Positions 54,399-63,738 are shown, counted from the first letter of the stretch. The stretch: DNA of 64,000 nucleotides from Xylophilus rhododendri (GCF_009906855.1 NZ_CP047650.1:2108001-2172000), one strand, 5' to 3'. The notes: generated from the letters alone by a model not told the origin. Translations and numbers: made by a program.

Positions 54399-55994
54399 AT
54401 GACCCAAGCACCGCAGCCGCTGACGCCGGCCGACTACCTCACCCGCATCCTCAACGCCCGTGTGTACGACGTGGCGGTCGAAACCCCGCTGGAACGCGCC
54501 CGCAACCTGAGCGCGCGCCTGGGCAACACGGTGCTGCTCAAGCGCGAGGACCAGCAGCCGGTGTTCAGCTTCAAGCTGCGCGGCGCCTACAACAAGATGG
54601 CCCGGCTGTCGGCCGAGCAGTTGGCCCGCGGCGTGATCTGCGCCTCGGCCGGCAACCATGCCCAGGGCGTGGCGATGAGCGCACGCAAGCTCGGCACCCG
54701 GGCGGTCATCGTGATGCCCACCACCACGCCCCAGCTGAAGGTGGATGCCGTGCGCGCCCTCGGCGGCGAGGTGGTGCTGCACGGCGACAGCTACACCGAC
54801 GCCTACGGCCATTCGGTCGAACTGGAAAAGGCTCAGGGCCTGACCTTCGTCCATCCCTTCGACGACCCCGACGTGATCGCCGGCCAAGGCACCATCGCCA
54901 TGGAAATCCTGCGCCAGGTCCAGGGCATCGGCCAGGGGCCGGGCTCCGACCGGCTCGACGCCGTCTTCGTGGCCATCGGCGGCGGTGGGCTGATCTCGGG
55001 TGTCGCCAACTACATCAAGGCGGTGCGCCCGGGCGTGAAGGTGATCGGCGTGCAGATGAACGACTCGGACGCCATGATCCGCTCGGTGGCGGCGCACCAG
55101 CGGGTCACCCTGGCCGATGTCGGCCTGTTCTCGGACGGCACCGCGGTCAAGCTGGTGGGTGAAGAGACTTTCCGCATCGCCGCCAGCGGGCTGGTGGACG
55201 AGTTCATCACCGTCGACACCGATGCCGTCTGCGCGGCGATCAAGGATGTCTTCGTCGACACCCGCAGCATCGTCGAGCCGGCCGGCGCGCTGGCCGTGGC
55301 AGCCATCAAGCAGTACGCCGCCGCGCGTGGAACGCAGGGCGAGACCTACGCCGCCATCCTGTGCGGCGCCAACATGAATTTCGACCGGCTGCGTTTCGTG
55401 GCCGAACGCGCCGAGGTGGGCGAGGAGCGCGAAGCCCTCTTCGCCGTGACCGTGCCCGAGGAGCGCGGCAGCTTCCGGCGCTTCTGCGAATCGATCGGCA
55501 AACTTCCCGGCGGCGCCCGCAGCGTGACCGAATTCAACTACCGCATGCGCGACAGCGCCGATGCCCGCGAGGCGCAGGTCTTCGTCGGACTGACGACCTG
55601 GAAGCCGGGCGAGTCGGCCAGCATCGCGGAATTCTTCAGCGGCCTGGGTTTCTCGACCCTGGACCTGACCCACAACGAGATCGCCAAGGAGCATCTGCGC
55701 CACCTGGTGGGCGGCCGGCTGGGCACGGGCAGCGGCGCGCCGGAGCGGCTGCTGCGCATCGTCTTCCCGGAGCGGCCCGGCGCGCTGCTGAAGTTCCTCA
55801 GCCTGATGCAGCCCAACTGGAACATCAGCCTGTTCCACTACCGCAACCAAGGCGCGGATTACGGCCGCATCCTCGTGGGCATGCAGGTGCCGGACGAGGA
55901 CGACGCGGCCTTCTCGCAGTTCCTCGGCACCCTGGGCTACCCGTGGTTCGAGGAAACCGGCAACCCCGCCTACCGGCTGTTCCTGCGCGGCTGA
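54399..55994 (+). CDS. ilvA: Threonine ammonia-lyase, biosynthetic
   Basis: 531 residues, full length; converts threonine to 2-oxobutanoate, the first step of isoleucine synthesis. PLP Lys in PVFSFKLRGAYNKMA, phosphate loop AIGGGGLISGVANY, and two C-terminal ACT-like regulatory domains (about 345-420 and 440-520; LFAVTVPEERGSFRRFCESI and RLLRIVFPERPGALLKFLSL), so feedback control by isoleucine/valine is expected. Start at MTQAPQPLTPADYLTRILNA. Preceded by the structured RNA and terminator. Confidence 0.96.
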   Translation: MTQAPQPLTPADYLTRILNARVYDVAVETPLERARNLSARLGNTVLLKREDQQPVFSFKLRGAYNKMARLSAEQLARGVICASAGNHAQGVAMSARKLGTRAVIVMPTTTPQLKVDAVRALGGEVVLHGDSYTDAYGHSVELEKAQGLTFVHPFDDPDVIAGQGTIAMEILRQVQGIGQGPGSDRLDAVFVAIGGGGLISGVANYIKAVRPGVKVIGVQMNDSDAMIRSVAAHQRVTLADVGLFSDGTAVKLVGEETFRIAASGLVDEFITVDTDAVCAAIKDVFVDTRSIVEPAGALAVAAIKQYAAARGTQGETYAAILCGANMNFDRLRFVAERAEVGEEREALFAVTVPEERGSFRRFCESIGKLPGGARSVTEFNYRMRDSADAREAQVFVGLTTWKPGESASIAEFFSGLGFSTLDLTHNEIAKEHLRHLVGGRLGTGSGAPERLLRIVFPERPGALLKFLSLMQPNWNISLFHYRNQGADYGRILVGMQVPDEDDAAFSQFLGTLGYPWFEETGNPAYRLFLRG

Positions 55995-56004
55995 GGCGCT
56001 GGAG

Positions 56005-56811
56005 ATGCTGGCCGAGGCAGCCCGCCACTTCCTGCTGGCGCTGCAGTTCTTCACCCGCATCCCGGTGACCGGTGCGCTCGCCGACTGGGCCGGCTACACG
56101 CCGGCACGGCTGCGTGCGGCGGCGGGACATTTCCCGGGCATCGGCTGGATCGTCGGCGCCTGGGCCTGCACGGTTTTCGCGGCGGCCCGCTGGCTGTGGG
56201 GCGATGGACCCATCGTGCCCCTGGCCGCAGCCGCCGCCAGCACGGCCGCAAGCGCCTGGCTCACCGGCGCCTTCCACGAAGACGGCCTGGCCGATACCGC
56301 CGACGGCCTGGGCGGCAGCGCCGGCAAGGCACGCGCGCTGGAGATCATGAAGGACTCGCGCATCGGCAGCTACGGCGCCCTGGCCCTGTGCCTGGCGGTC
56401 CTGGGCAAGATCGCCCTGCTGGCGGTGCTGGACGGCCACGGGCTCTGGCCCGCCCTTCTGCTACTGGGCACGGGCCATGTGTTTTCGCGCTTCTTCCCGC
56501 TGCTGCTGATACGTTCGCTGGTGCATGTGGGAGACGACGCACACACCAAGAGCAAGCCGCTGGCCGAACGCATCGCGACCGGCTCGCTGCTCACGGCCGC
56601 CCTGTGGTGCCTGCCGCCGCTGGTGCTGCTGCTGGCCTGCCTGGGCCCGGTTTGCGTGGCGGCCGGACTGGCCTGCGCGCTGGCCGCGCTGGGGTGGCTG
56701 CGCGGTCTTTTCCTGCGCCGGCTGGGCGGCTTCACCGGCGATTGCCTGGGTGCTGCGCAGCAGCTCTGCGAGATCGCCTTCTACGCCGGCGCCGCCGCCG
56801 CGCTGCGCTGA
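56005..56811 (+). CDS. cobS: Adenosylcobinamide-GDP ribazoletransferase (cobalamin synthase)
   Basis: 268 residues, polytopic inner-membrane enzyme that joins adenosylcobinamide-GDP with alpha-ribazole in cobalamin nucleotide-loop assembly. LQFFTRIPVTGALADWAGYT at the N-terminus, the signature GAFHEDGLADTADGLGGS, and KARALEIMKDSRIGSYGALA are diagnostic. It begins 10 bp after ilvA and overlaps cobC (TGATG). No cobalamin riboswitch is seen in this gap. Confidence 0.95.
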   Translation: MLAEAARHFLLALQFFTRIPVTGALADWAGYTPARLRAAAGHFPGIGWIVGAWACTVFAAARWLWGDGPIVPLAAAAASTAASAWLTGAFHEDGLADTADGLGGSAGKARALEIMKDSRIGSYGALALCLAVLGKIALLAVLDGHGLWPALLLLGTGHVFSRFFPLLLIRSLVHVGDDAHTKSKPLAERIATGSLLTAALWCLPPLVLLLACLGPVCVAAGLACALAALGWLRGLFLRRLGGFTGDCLGAAQQLCEIAFYAGAAAALR

Positions 56812-57368
56812 TGCCGAGTCTCTGGCTGGTGCGGCACGCCAGGCCGCTGATCGCGCCGGGCCTGTGCTACGGACAGCTGGACGTGGCCGCCGATGCAGCG
56901 GAAACCGCCGCTGCAGCAGCCGAGCTGGCCAGCGCCCTGCCATCCGGCCTTCGGCTGCTGAGTTCCCCCTTGCAGCGCTGCACCAGCCTGGCGGAGGCAC
57001 TGGCGGAGCTACGCCCTGATTTGACAGTACGACACGACAGCCGCCTCGCCGAGATGGCCTTCGGCCGCTGGGAAGGCCAGGCCTGGGACACGATAAGCGC
57101 CGACGCCCTCGCCGCCTGGACCGCCGATTTCGCCCACCATGCGCCGGGCGGCGGCGAGACGGTGAGCGCCTTCATGGCGCGTGTCTGCGATGCGTTCGAT
57201 GCGCTGGAGGAACGCCCGCCGCAGCTGTGGATCACCCACGCCGGCGTGATCCGCGCCGCCAGCCTGATCGCCCAGGGGCGCCGGCAGGTGCATTCGGCCC
57301 AGGACTGGCCGGAGCAGCCCATCGGCTTCGGCAGCCGCACGGAACTGCGCTGGACCGCGAGCCCCTGA
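56811..57368 (+). CDS. cobC: Histidine phosphatase, alpha-ribazole phosphatase-like
   Basis: 185 residues with the branch-1 histidine phosphatase pattern: catalytic His in SLWLVRHARPL (RHG-type motif), GLCYGQLDVA, SSPLQRCTSLAEAL, catalytic Glu in RLAEMAFGRWEGQAW and second His in LWITHAGVIRAAS. Coupling to cobS suggests removal of the phosphate from alpha-ribazole-5-phosphate or adenosylcobalamin phosphate. It is convergent with gspC. Confidence 0.88.
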   Translation: MPSLWLVRHARPLIAPGLCYGQLDVAADAAETAAAAAELASALPSGLRLLSSPLQRCTSLAEALAELRPDLTVRHDSRLAEMAFGRWEGQAWDTISADALAAWTADFAHHAPGGGETVSAFMARVCDAFDALEERPPQLWITHAGVIRAASLIAQGRRQVHSAQDWPEQPIGFGSRTELRWTASP

Positions 57369-57815
57369 TTACTTCAGCGCCGCCATGTCCAGCGTCAGCC
57401 CGGCGCCCGAGGAACCATCGCCCGGGCCCATCACCACCCGGCGCGGAGACACCGACTGCAGCACATAACCCGGCACCACCGTGCTGCCGACCCGGTAGGG
57501 CCGGGGCGACTGCCCATCCACCGCGATCAGCGCGGCACCCGCATGGGTGCTGCCGGCCAGCACACCCAGCAACTCGAAGCGGCTGGCGGCCGCCGGTGCC
57601 GAGGGCGCCGGGCCATCCGGCAGCACACCCAGCACCCGGCCCAGGGCCATGGCATCGGGCGCGCCGGCCGACGGCGCGGCGGCGGGCGGATAGGGCGCGC
57701 CGGCCAGCGGCGCGGACAGGCGCAGCGCCCAGAAAGCCGTACCGGCCAGGGCCAGCGCCCAGAGGGCGGATGTAGCCACAGGCCGAGCGAAGCGGGAGGG
57801 GAGGATCTGTCGCAT
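57369..57815 (-). CDS. gspC: Type II secretion protein C
   Basis: 148 residues. Short cytoplasmic N-terminus, one membrane helix (ATSALWALALAGTAFWALRL), then the homology-region domain (FELLGVLAGSTHAGAALIAV, PYRVGSTVVPGYVLQSVSPR, RVVMGPG) that contacts the GspD secretin. It lacks the C-terminal PDZ or coiled-coil domain of enterobacterial GspC, so it is a short type. Divergent from gspG, a common layout in Burkholderiales. Confidence 0.88.
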   Translation of the reverse strand: MRQILPSRFARPVATSALWALALAGTAFWALRLSAPLAGAPYPPAAAPSAGAPDAMALGRVLGVLPDGPAPSAPAAASRFELLGVLAGSTHAGAALIAVDGQSPRPYRVGSTVVPGYVLQSVSPRRVVMGPGDGSSGAGLTLDMAALK

Positions 57816-57888
57816 CAGGGGATTATCATGGTGCGACGGCCCTGCCGCAGCCTTTTCCGCATCGCTTCGTTGCCCTTTCGTCCGCCTT

Positions 57889-58329
57889 ATGCCCGCCTCC
57901 TTCCGACGCCTTCCACGCCGCCTCCAGGCCGGCTTCACCCTGATCGAACTGATGGTGGTGCTGGTCATCATCGGTGTGCTGGCCGCGCTGATCGTGCCCA
58001 ATGTGCTCGAGCGCGCCGACGATGCGCGGGTGACCGCCGCCCGCACCGACGTCAACAACCTGATGCAGGCGCTCAAGCTCTACCGGCTGGACAACCAGCG
58101 TTATCCGACCGGCGAACAGGGCCTGCAGGCGCTGATCGCGCGGCCGACCAGCGCGCCGGTGCCGGCCAACTGGAAGCCTTATCTCGACAAGCTGCCCAAC
58201 GACCCGTGGGGCCGGCCGTACCAGTACCTGAACCCGGGCGTGAAGGCGGAAGTGGACGTGATGTCCTTCGGTGCGGACGGCCAGTCCGGCGGCGAAGGCA
58301 AGAACGCCGATGTCGGCAGCTGGCAGTAG
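57889..58329 (+). CDS. gspG: Type II secretion major pseudopilin GspG
   Basis: 146 residues. Prepilin leader cleaved at QAG|FTLIELMVVLVIIGVLAA with Glu at +5; family motifs NLMQALKLYRLDNQRYPTGE, QGLQALIARPT, PNDPWGRPYQYLNPG and the calcium-loop region VMSFGADGQSGGEGKNAD. It forms the body of the pseudopilus. First gene of the rightward gsp operon; gspH follows after a 115-bp repeat-bearing gap. Confidence 0.97.
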   Translation: MPASFRRLPRRLQAGFTLIELMVVLVIIGVLAALIVPNVLERADDARVTAARTDVNNLMQALKLYRLDNQRYPTGEQGLQALIARPTSAPVPANWKPYLDKLPNDPWGRPYQYLNPGVKAEVDVMSFGADGQSGGEGKNADVGSWQ

Positions 58330-58330
58330 C

Positions 58331-58437
58331 GTGGGCCCCTCGGCTTCATCACTTCGTGTATTGCGCCATCCCCCGAGGGGAGGGCGCGGCCGCCTTGGGG
58401 CGGCCCGGCGGCGGCCGCTGGACGTGGCCGCTTAGGA
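58331..58437. repeat. Intergenic palindromic repeat, copy 2
   Basis: Between gspG and gspH. It contains CGTGTATTGCGCCATCCCCC then GAGGGGAGGGCGCGG, similar to the block after groEL, followed by GC-rich inverted elements (GGCCGCC...GGCGGCC). It is non-coding in all frames by composition and start sites. Possible mobile intergenic repeat or processing element inside the gsp operon. Confidence 0.5.
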
Positions 58438-58444
58438 CATTTGG

Positions 58445-58929
58445 ATGCGAGCGCTGTCTTCATCGACGCCCCGGACGACGGCGTCGGTTTTTGCAGGCGC
58501 GCGTCGCCATGCGGGGTTCACGCTGCTGGAGTTGCTGGTGGTGCTCGCGCTGATCGCCGTCGCGACCGCGGCGGTGACCCTGTCCATCCGCGATCCCTCC
58601 GAGACCCAGCTCGAACGCGAAGCCAGCCGGCTCGCCGCGCTGCTGGAAGCGGCGCGCGGACAGTCCCGCGCCAGCGGGATTCCGGTGGTCTGGCGGTCCG
58701 TCCCCGGGGGTTCGCGTTCGATGGCCTGGTGGGCAGCACGCTGCCCACACGCTGGCTCGATCCGGGCACGGGCACGGTCAGCGCCAACCCGGTGCTGCGA
58801 CTGGGGCCGGATCCGCTGATCGGACGCCAGCAGGTCACCATCGCCATCCTCGCCAAGCCCGAACGCACGCTGCGCATCGGCACCGATGGCATCCGCCCGT
58901 TCACGGTCGAGACGGCCGCCGCGCCATGA
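58445..58929 (+). pseudogene. gspH: Type II secretion minor pseudopilin GspH, interrupted by a 1-nt frameshift
   Basis: The first frame gives the prepilin leader (HAG|FTLLELLVVLALIAV) and the N-terminal helix to PVVWRSVPGG. The other frame continues FAFDGLVGSTLPTRWLDPGT and runs to 58929, overlapping gspI by the normal four bases. One more C or G in CCCCGGGGG (58702-58710) would restore a 161-residue GspH. Both halves match the family and the operon junction is perfect, so a consensus error is more likely than a dead gene. Confidence 0.85.
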
Positions 58930-59294
58930 CTGCGCCGCTTTCGCGCTGCCGCGGCTTCACGCTGATCGAGGTGCTGGTCGCCGTCGCCATCGTGGCGATC
59001 GCGCTCATCGCCGGGCTGCAGGCCACCAGCGCGCTCACCCGCAATGCACAGCGGCAGTCCGACACGGTGCTGGCCCAGCTCTGCGCCAGCAACGAACTCA
59101 CCCGCATCCGCCTGGCCCGGCAGCTGCCCGGCGTGGGCGACAACGACGCGAGCTGCGAACAGGCCGGGCAGATCCTGCATGTGCGGGTCTCCGTGCGGCC
59201 CACGCCCAATCCGAGTTTCCGGCGGGTGGATGCGGCGGTGGACGACGGGCGCTACCCCATCCTGCGGCTCTCCACCGTGGTCGGGCGGTACTGA
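58926..59294 (+). CDS. gspI: Type II secretion minor pseudopilin GspI
   Basis: 122 residues. Prepilin cleavage at RCRG|FTLIEVLVAVAIVAIALI with Glu at +5. Body includes LCASNELTRIRLARQLPGVG and the typical short C-terminal beta region. It caps the pseudopilus with GspJ and GspK. ATGA overlap with gspH; 2 bp to gspJ. Confidence 0.95.
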   Translation: MTAPLSRCRGFTLIEVLVAVAIVAIALIAGLQATSALTRNAQRQSDTVLAQLCASNELTRIRLARQLPGVGDNDASCEQAGQILHVRVSVRPTPNPSFRRVDAAVDDGRYPILRLSTVVGRY

Positions 59295-59296
59295 GC

Positions 59297-60004
59297 ATGC
59301 GGCGCGCACGCGGTTTCACGCTGATCGAACTGCTGGTGGCGATCAGCATCATGGCGCTGCTGGCGGTGCTGAGCTGGCGCGGGCTGGACGGCATGTCCCG
59401 GGCGCGCGAGCAGGCGCGCGTGCGCGGCGACGAAGTGCTGGCGCTGCAGGCCGGCCTGGCGCAGTGGGGCGTGGACCTGGACTCGATCACCGAACGCCCG
59501 GACGGCACCGGCGCCAGCCAGATCACACCGCTGGACTGGGACGGCCGCGCCCTGCGCATCACCCGCCGCAGCAGCGGCCGCGCCGCCGAAGGCCTGCGGG
59601 TGGCCGCCTGGTCGCGCCGCACCCTGGCCGACGGCAACAGCTGGTGGCTGCGCTGGGAGTCCGGGCCGCTGGTCACCGTCGGGCAGTGGACGCAGGCCTG
59701 GGCACAGGCCGCCCTGTGGGCGCAGAACCCGGGTGACGCCGAACGCCAGCGCGAGGTGCCGGTGGCGCGCGCCGACGCGATGCAGCTCTTCTATTACCGC
59801 AACAACGCCTGGACCAATCCGCTGTCCTCGGCCGATGCCACGACCTCCACCGCGGCCAGCGCCGCCGCGGCCGCCAGCGCGGTCGCCACCGCCACGGCAC
59901 TGCCGGACGGCGTGCGCCTAGTGCTCTCGCTCAGCCCGGGCCAGGCATTTGCCGGCACCATCACCCGCGACTGGGTGTCTTCCCGCGTGGTACCCGGCAC
60001 ATGA
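59297..60004 (+). CDS. gspJ: Type II secretion minor pseudopilin GspJ
   Basis: 235 residues. Cleavage at RARG|FTLIELLVAISIMALLAV; then SWRGLDGMSRAREQARVRGD, typical of GspJ, and the WSRRTLADGNSWWLRWESGP region. An Ala/Ser/Thr-rich stretch near the C-terminus (TAASAAAAASAVATATA) is a low-complexity insert. The start is placed by the prepilin motif; a longer upstream frame is rejected. ATGA overlap with gspK. Confidence 0.95.
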   Translation: MRRARGFTLIELLVAISIMALLAVLSWRGLDGMSRAREQARVRGDEVLALQAGLAQWGVDLDSITERPDGTGASQITPLDWDGRALRITRRSSGRAAEGLRVAAWSRRTLADGNSWWLRWESGPLVTVGQWTQAWAQAALWAQNPGDAERQREVPVARADAMQLFYYRNNAWTNPLSSADATTSTAASAAAAASAVATATALPDGVRLVLSLSPGQAFAGTITRDWVSSRVVPGT

Positions 60005-60987
60005 ACCATCGCCGCACACTCCTGAAGACACGCCGCCAGCGCGGCGCCGCGCTGCTGGCCGCCATGCTGACGGTGACCATGGTCGCCACCCTGGCCGCCT
60101 CGGCGCTTTGGCAGCAGTGGCGCGACGTGGAGATCGAATCCTCCGAGCGCAACCGGGTGCAGGCCGCCTGGATGCTGAGCGGCGCGCTCGACTGGTCGCG
60201 GCTGATCCTGCGCGAATCACGGCGCGCGCAGATCGCCGGCAATACCGCCCTCACCGACAACCTGAGCCAGCCCTGGGCCGTGCCGCTGCAGGAGGCACGC
60301 CTGTCGAGCTTTCTGGCGGCCGACCAGAACAACACCACGGACAGCGAGGACGACGACGTCTTCCTCTCCGGCGCCATCACCGACGCACAGGCCTTGTTCA
60401 ACCTGCGCAACCTGGTGTCGGCCGACGGCAAGAAGCTCGACGAGAACTCGCTGGTGGCCCTGCAGGGCCTGTGCTCCCTGCTCAACCTGCCGGAGCAGCA
60501 GGCCAGCCTCATCGCCCAGGGCATGTTCAATGCGCTGGCGGGCGGGCAGGACGCGCCGCTGCTGCCGCAGCGCCTGGACGAGCTGGCCTGGTTCGGCGTA
60601 TCGGCCGAGGTGATCCAGGCGCTGTCCGCCTACGCCACCATCCTGCCCAAACGCGCCGCCGTGAACCTCAACACCGCGCCGGTGCCGGTGCTGGCCGCGG
60701 TGATCGGCACCAGCAACTCGGTGGCGCAGCGCCTGGTCACGGCGCGCACCAACGCGCCCTTCCGCACCCTGGCCGAAGCCAGGACGGCATCGGGCGCCGA
60801 GCTGACGCTGGACGACGAACACGAGTCGGTCACCTCCAGCTATTTCGAGGTGCGCGGCCGGCTGCGGCTGCAGCAGGCGGCGGTGGAAGAACATTCGCTG
60901 GTCACCCGCGAAGGCACCAGCGTCAAGCCCGAGTGGCGCGAACGCGGCGCACTCGGCCTGGCGGCGCAAGCCACCACTAACCGTTGA
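60001..60987 (+). CDS. gspK: Type II secretion minor pseudopilin GspK
   Basis: 328 residues. N-terminal hydrophobic helix RGAALLAAMLTVTMVATLAA lacks Glu at +5, which is normal for GspK, the tip pseudopilin. The large globular part has the SAM-like motifs NLRNLVSADGKKLDENSL and VNLNTAPVPVLAAVIG (helix-hairpin-helix type), plus DDEHESVTSSYFEVRGRL. It follows gspJ by overlap and precedes gspL by 58 bp. Confidence 0.95.
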   Translation: MNHRRTLLKTRRQRGAALLAAMLTVTMVATLAASALWQQWRDVEIESSERNRVQAAWMLSGALDWSRLILRESRRAQIAGNTALTDNLSQPWAVPLQEARLSSFLAADQNNTTDSEDDDVFLSGAITDAQALFNLRNLVSADGKKLDENSLVALQGLCSLLNLPEQQASLIAQGMFNALAGGQDAPLLPQRLDELAWFGVSAEVIQALSAYATILPKRAAVNLNTAPVPVLAAVIGTSNSVAQRLVTARTNAPFRTLAEARTASGAELTLDDEHESVTSSYFEVRGRLRLQQAAVEEHSLVTREGTSVKPEWRERGALGLAAQATTNR

Positions 60988-61045
60988 ACCGAATCGCAAC
61001 AGGCCGGATTGTCACAGGCTCTCTCTACAATCTCGCCCACTTCCC

Positions 61046-62290
61046 ATGAGCACGCTACTCGTTTCCCTCCCCCTGCCGGATGCCGTGGGCGCCGCGCCCG
61101 GCAGCCCGGAGTTCGCCTATGTGCTCACGGCCGACGGTGTGTCGGTCCTGCAGCAGTCCACCGCCCCGGCCGCGCTGCTGCCCCAACCCGGCCGGGCCGG
61201 CGAGACGGTGGCGGTGGTGCCGATACGCGCCCTGTCCTGGCAGCGGGTGAACCTGCCGCCGGGCCTGCGCGCCAGCACCCGCGGCAACACCGCGCCGCGC
61301 CTGCGCGCGGTGCTCGACGGCCTGCTGGAAGAACACCTGCTCGACGATCCCGCCAGCCTGCATTTCGCCCTGGCGCCCGACGCCGGTGCCGGCGAAGCGG
61401 CCTGGGTCGCCGTCTGCAACCGCGCCTGGCTGCGCGCCGCGCTGCAGACCCTGGAAGCCGCCGGCCATCCGGTGGCGCGTGTGGTGCCCGAATGGGCGCC
61501 CGGCTCGCAGGAGCCTTCCCTGCACGCCTTCGGCACACCGGAGGACGCCTGGCTGCTGGCCGGCGGCCTGCCGCCCGGCGGCGCACTGGCGCTGCTGCCG
61601 CTGGTGCCCACCGCCCTGTCCATGCTGCCGCTGGACGTGGCCGGCGCCCCGCTGCAGGCCGAACCGGCCGTGGCCTCGCTGGCCGAAGCCGCCGCCGGCC
61701 GGCCCGCCGAACTCGAAACCGCCGCCGCGCGCTGGCTCGAAGCCTCGCGCAGCCGCTGGGATCTGGCGCAGTTCGACCTGGCCAACAGCGGCCGCGCCCG
61801 GGTCGCCAAACGCGCCGGCGCCCTGATGGGCGAACTGCTGCGTGCGCCGCAATGGCGGGCCGCACGCTGGGGCGCCGGGCTGGCGGTGGCCGCCCAGGTC
61901 ATCGGCCTGAATGCCTGGTCCTGGAAGGAACAGGCCGCCGTGCAGGCGCAGGACGCCACGGTGCGCGGCGTGCTCACCCAGAGTTTTCCGAACGTGCGGG
62001 TGGTGGTCGATGCACCGGTGCAGATGCAGCGTGAACTGACCCGGCTGCGCCAGGCCAGCGGCGTGGCCTCCAATTCCGGCGTCGAAGCCCTGCTGGCCGC
62101 CGCCGGCGCGGCACTGCCGCCGGGCCGCAGCGCCCAGGCCCTGGAATTCAACGGCAACGAGTTGCGCCTGGTCGGGCTGCAGCTGCAGGGCGAGGAAGCC
62201 GGCACCACCGTGGCCAACCTGCAGAACCAGGGCATCAGCGCCCGCACCGAGGGCGAAGCCCTGCTGCTGCGCTCGGAGGCCACCCCATGA
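61046..62290 (+). CDS. gspL: Type II secretion protein GspL
   Basis: 414 residues. Cytoplasmic actin-like domain (about 1-250; VAVVPIRALSWQRVNLPPGL, VLDGLLEEHLLDDPASLHFA) that binds the GspE ATPase, one membrane helix at about 275-295 (WGAGLAVAAQVIGLNAWSW) and a periplasmic ferredoxin-like domain. It links ATPase and pseudopilus. ATGA overlap with gspM. Confidence 0.93.
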   Translation: MSTLLVSLPLPDAVGAAPGSPEFAYVLTADGVSVLQQSTAPAALLPQPGRAGETVAVVPIRALSWQRVNLPPGLRASTRGNTAPRLRAVLDGLLEEHLLDDPASLHFALAPDAGAGEAAWVAVCNRAWLRAALQTLEAAGHPVARVVPEWAPGSQEPSLHAFGTPEDAWLLAGGLPPGGALALLPLVPTALSMLPLDVAGAPLQAEPAVASLAEAAAGRPAELETAAARWLEASRSRWDLAQFDLANSGRARVAKRAGALMGELLRAPQWRAARWGAGLAVAAQVIGLNAWSWKEQAAVQAQDATVRGVLTQSFPNVRVVVDAPVQMQRELTRLRQASGVASNSGVEALLAAAGAALPPGRSAQALEFNGNELRLVGLQLQGEEAGTTVANLQNQGISARTEGEALLLRSEATP

Positions 62291-62907
62291 AACGCCCCGC
62301 ACCCACACCGCTGTCCGTTCGCCTGGGCACCGCCATGGCACCCTGGCGCGCGCGCTGGGAAGCGATGTCGCCGCGCGAGCGTTATCTCAGCACCCTGGCC
62401 GCCTCGGCCGTGGCCATCCTGCTGGTCTGGGCCATCGCCCTGGCGCCGGCACTGCGCAGCCTGCAGAAGGTGCAGGTGCAGCGCCAGCAGCTCGATGCCC
62501 AGCTGCAGCAGATGCTGGCCCTGCAGGCGGAAGCGCGCCAGCTCGCCGCCCAGCCGCGCATCGGCCGCGAAGCCGCGCTGCGTGCGCTGCAGGAATCGGT
62601 CACGGCGCTCGGCAGCGGCGCGCAGATGCAGGTCAGCGGCGAACGCGCGGTGATCAACCTGCGCGCCATTCCCGCGGCCAGCGTGGCGTCCTGGCTGGGC
62701 CAGGCGCGCACCAACGCCCGGGTCGCGCCGGTCGAGATGCGCCTGGTGCGCAGCCCGGCCCGCGCCGCCGCGCCGGCGGCGGCAGCAGCGCCTTCGGCAA
62801 GGCCCGGCGTTCCGCCCACGGCCGCACCGCCGGCCGCGGCGCGCACGCCGACCAACGACGACATCCGCTGGGACGGCACCATCGTGCTGGCCCTGCCGGC
62901 GGCCTGA
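62287..62907 (+). CDS. gspM: Type II secretion protein GspM
   Basis: 206 residues. Short cytoplasmic N-terminus, MSPRERYLSTLAASAVAILL as the single membrane helix, then a periplasmic domain (ALQESVTALGSGAQMQVSGE) and a Pro/Ala-rich tail (AAAPAAAAAPSARPGVPPTA). It pairs with GspL in the inner-membrane platform. Four bases separate it from gspN. Confidence 0.92.
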   Translation: MKRPAPTPLSVRLGTAMAPWRARWEAMSPRERYLSTLAASAVAILLVWAIALAPALRSLQKVQVQRQQLDAQLQQMLALQAEARQLAAQPRIGREAALRALQESVTALGSGAQMQVSGERAVINLRAIPAASVASWLGQARTNARVAPVEMRLVRSPARAAAPAAAAAPSARPGVPPTAAPPAAARTPTNDDIRWDGTIVLALPAA

Positions 62908-62911
62908 CCCG

Positions 62912-63733
62912 ATGGCCCGCCGACTGCCCAGCCAGCGCACGCCCGCCTTCCGGCGCAGCGGCGGCAACTCGCCCGGCCTGGCCGCACCCATCGTCGGTGC
63001 GTTCATCGGCCTGCTCCTCGCCCTGCTGCTGTTCGCGCCCGCACGCTGGCTGACCGGCGACATCGCCTCGGCCAGCGGCCGGCATGTGCTGCTGGCCGAC
63101 CCGCGCGGCACCGTCTGGAACGGATCGGCCCAGCTGGTGCTGGCCGGCGGCAGCGGCAGCAGCGACGCCGTCGCCCTGCCCGACCGCATCGAATGGCAGC
63201 TGCGCCCGCGCCTGACCGGCCTGCGCCTGCAGCTGCTGGCCGGCTGCTGCACCGCGCAGCCGATCGCCATGACGGTGGCCATCGGCTGGAGCGGCGTGCA
63301 CCTGGCCATCGAGGACAGCGGCTCCTCCTGGCCGGCCTCGCTGCTGTCCGGCCTGGGCACGCCCTTCAACACGGTGCAGCCCGAAGGCACGCTGGCGGTG
63401 CGCACCACCGGCATGGCGCTGCATTTCGCCAGCGGCCGCATGTCCATGGCCGGCCGGGCCGACATCGACATCCAGAACCTCGCCTCCAGCGTCTCGCAAT
63501 TGCGCCCGCTGGGCAGCTACCGCCTCAGCCTGCAGGGCGGCGACGTGCCCCACCTGCAGCTGAGCACCCTGGGCGGCGCGCTGCAGCTCTCGGGCGAAGG
63601 CCGCTGGGTCGGCAACCGCCTGCGTTTCAACGGCCTGGCACGCGCTTTGCCGGAACGTGAAGCGGCGCTCTCCATCCTGCTGAATCTCCTGGGCCGTCGC
63701 GACGGCGCCACCTCCGTCATCACCTTGGGCTGA
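62912..63733 (+). CDS. gspN: Type II secretion protein GspN
   Basis: 273 residues. One N-terminal membrane helix (APIVGAFIGLLLALLLFAPA) followed by a large periplasmic beta-rich domain (LLADPRGTVWNGSAQLVLAG, FASGRMSMAGRADIDIQNLA, RLSLQGGDVPHLQLSTLGGA), all family motifs. GspN is present in only some type II systems and its role is not settled. gspD follows 5 bp later. Confidence 0.92.
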   Translation: MARRLPSQRTPAFRRSGGNSPGLAAPIVGAFIGLLLALLLFAPARWLTGDIASASGRHVLLADPRGTVWNGSAQLVLAGGSGSSDAVALPDRIEWQLRPRLTGLRLQLLAGCCTAQPIAMTVAIGWSGVHLAIEDSGSSWPASLLSGLGTPFNTVQPEGTLAVRTTGMALHFASGRMSMAGRADIDIQNLASSVSQLRPLGSYRLSLQGGDVPHLQLSTLGGALQLSGEGRWVGNRLRFNGLARALPEREAALSILLNLLGRRDGATSVITLG

Positions 63734-63738
63734 ACGCC

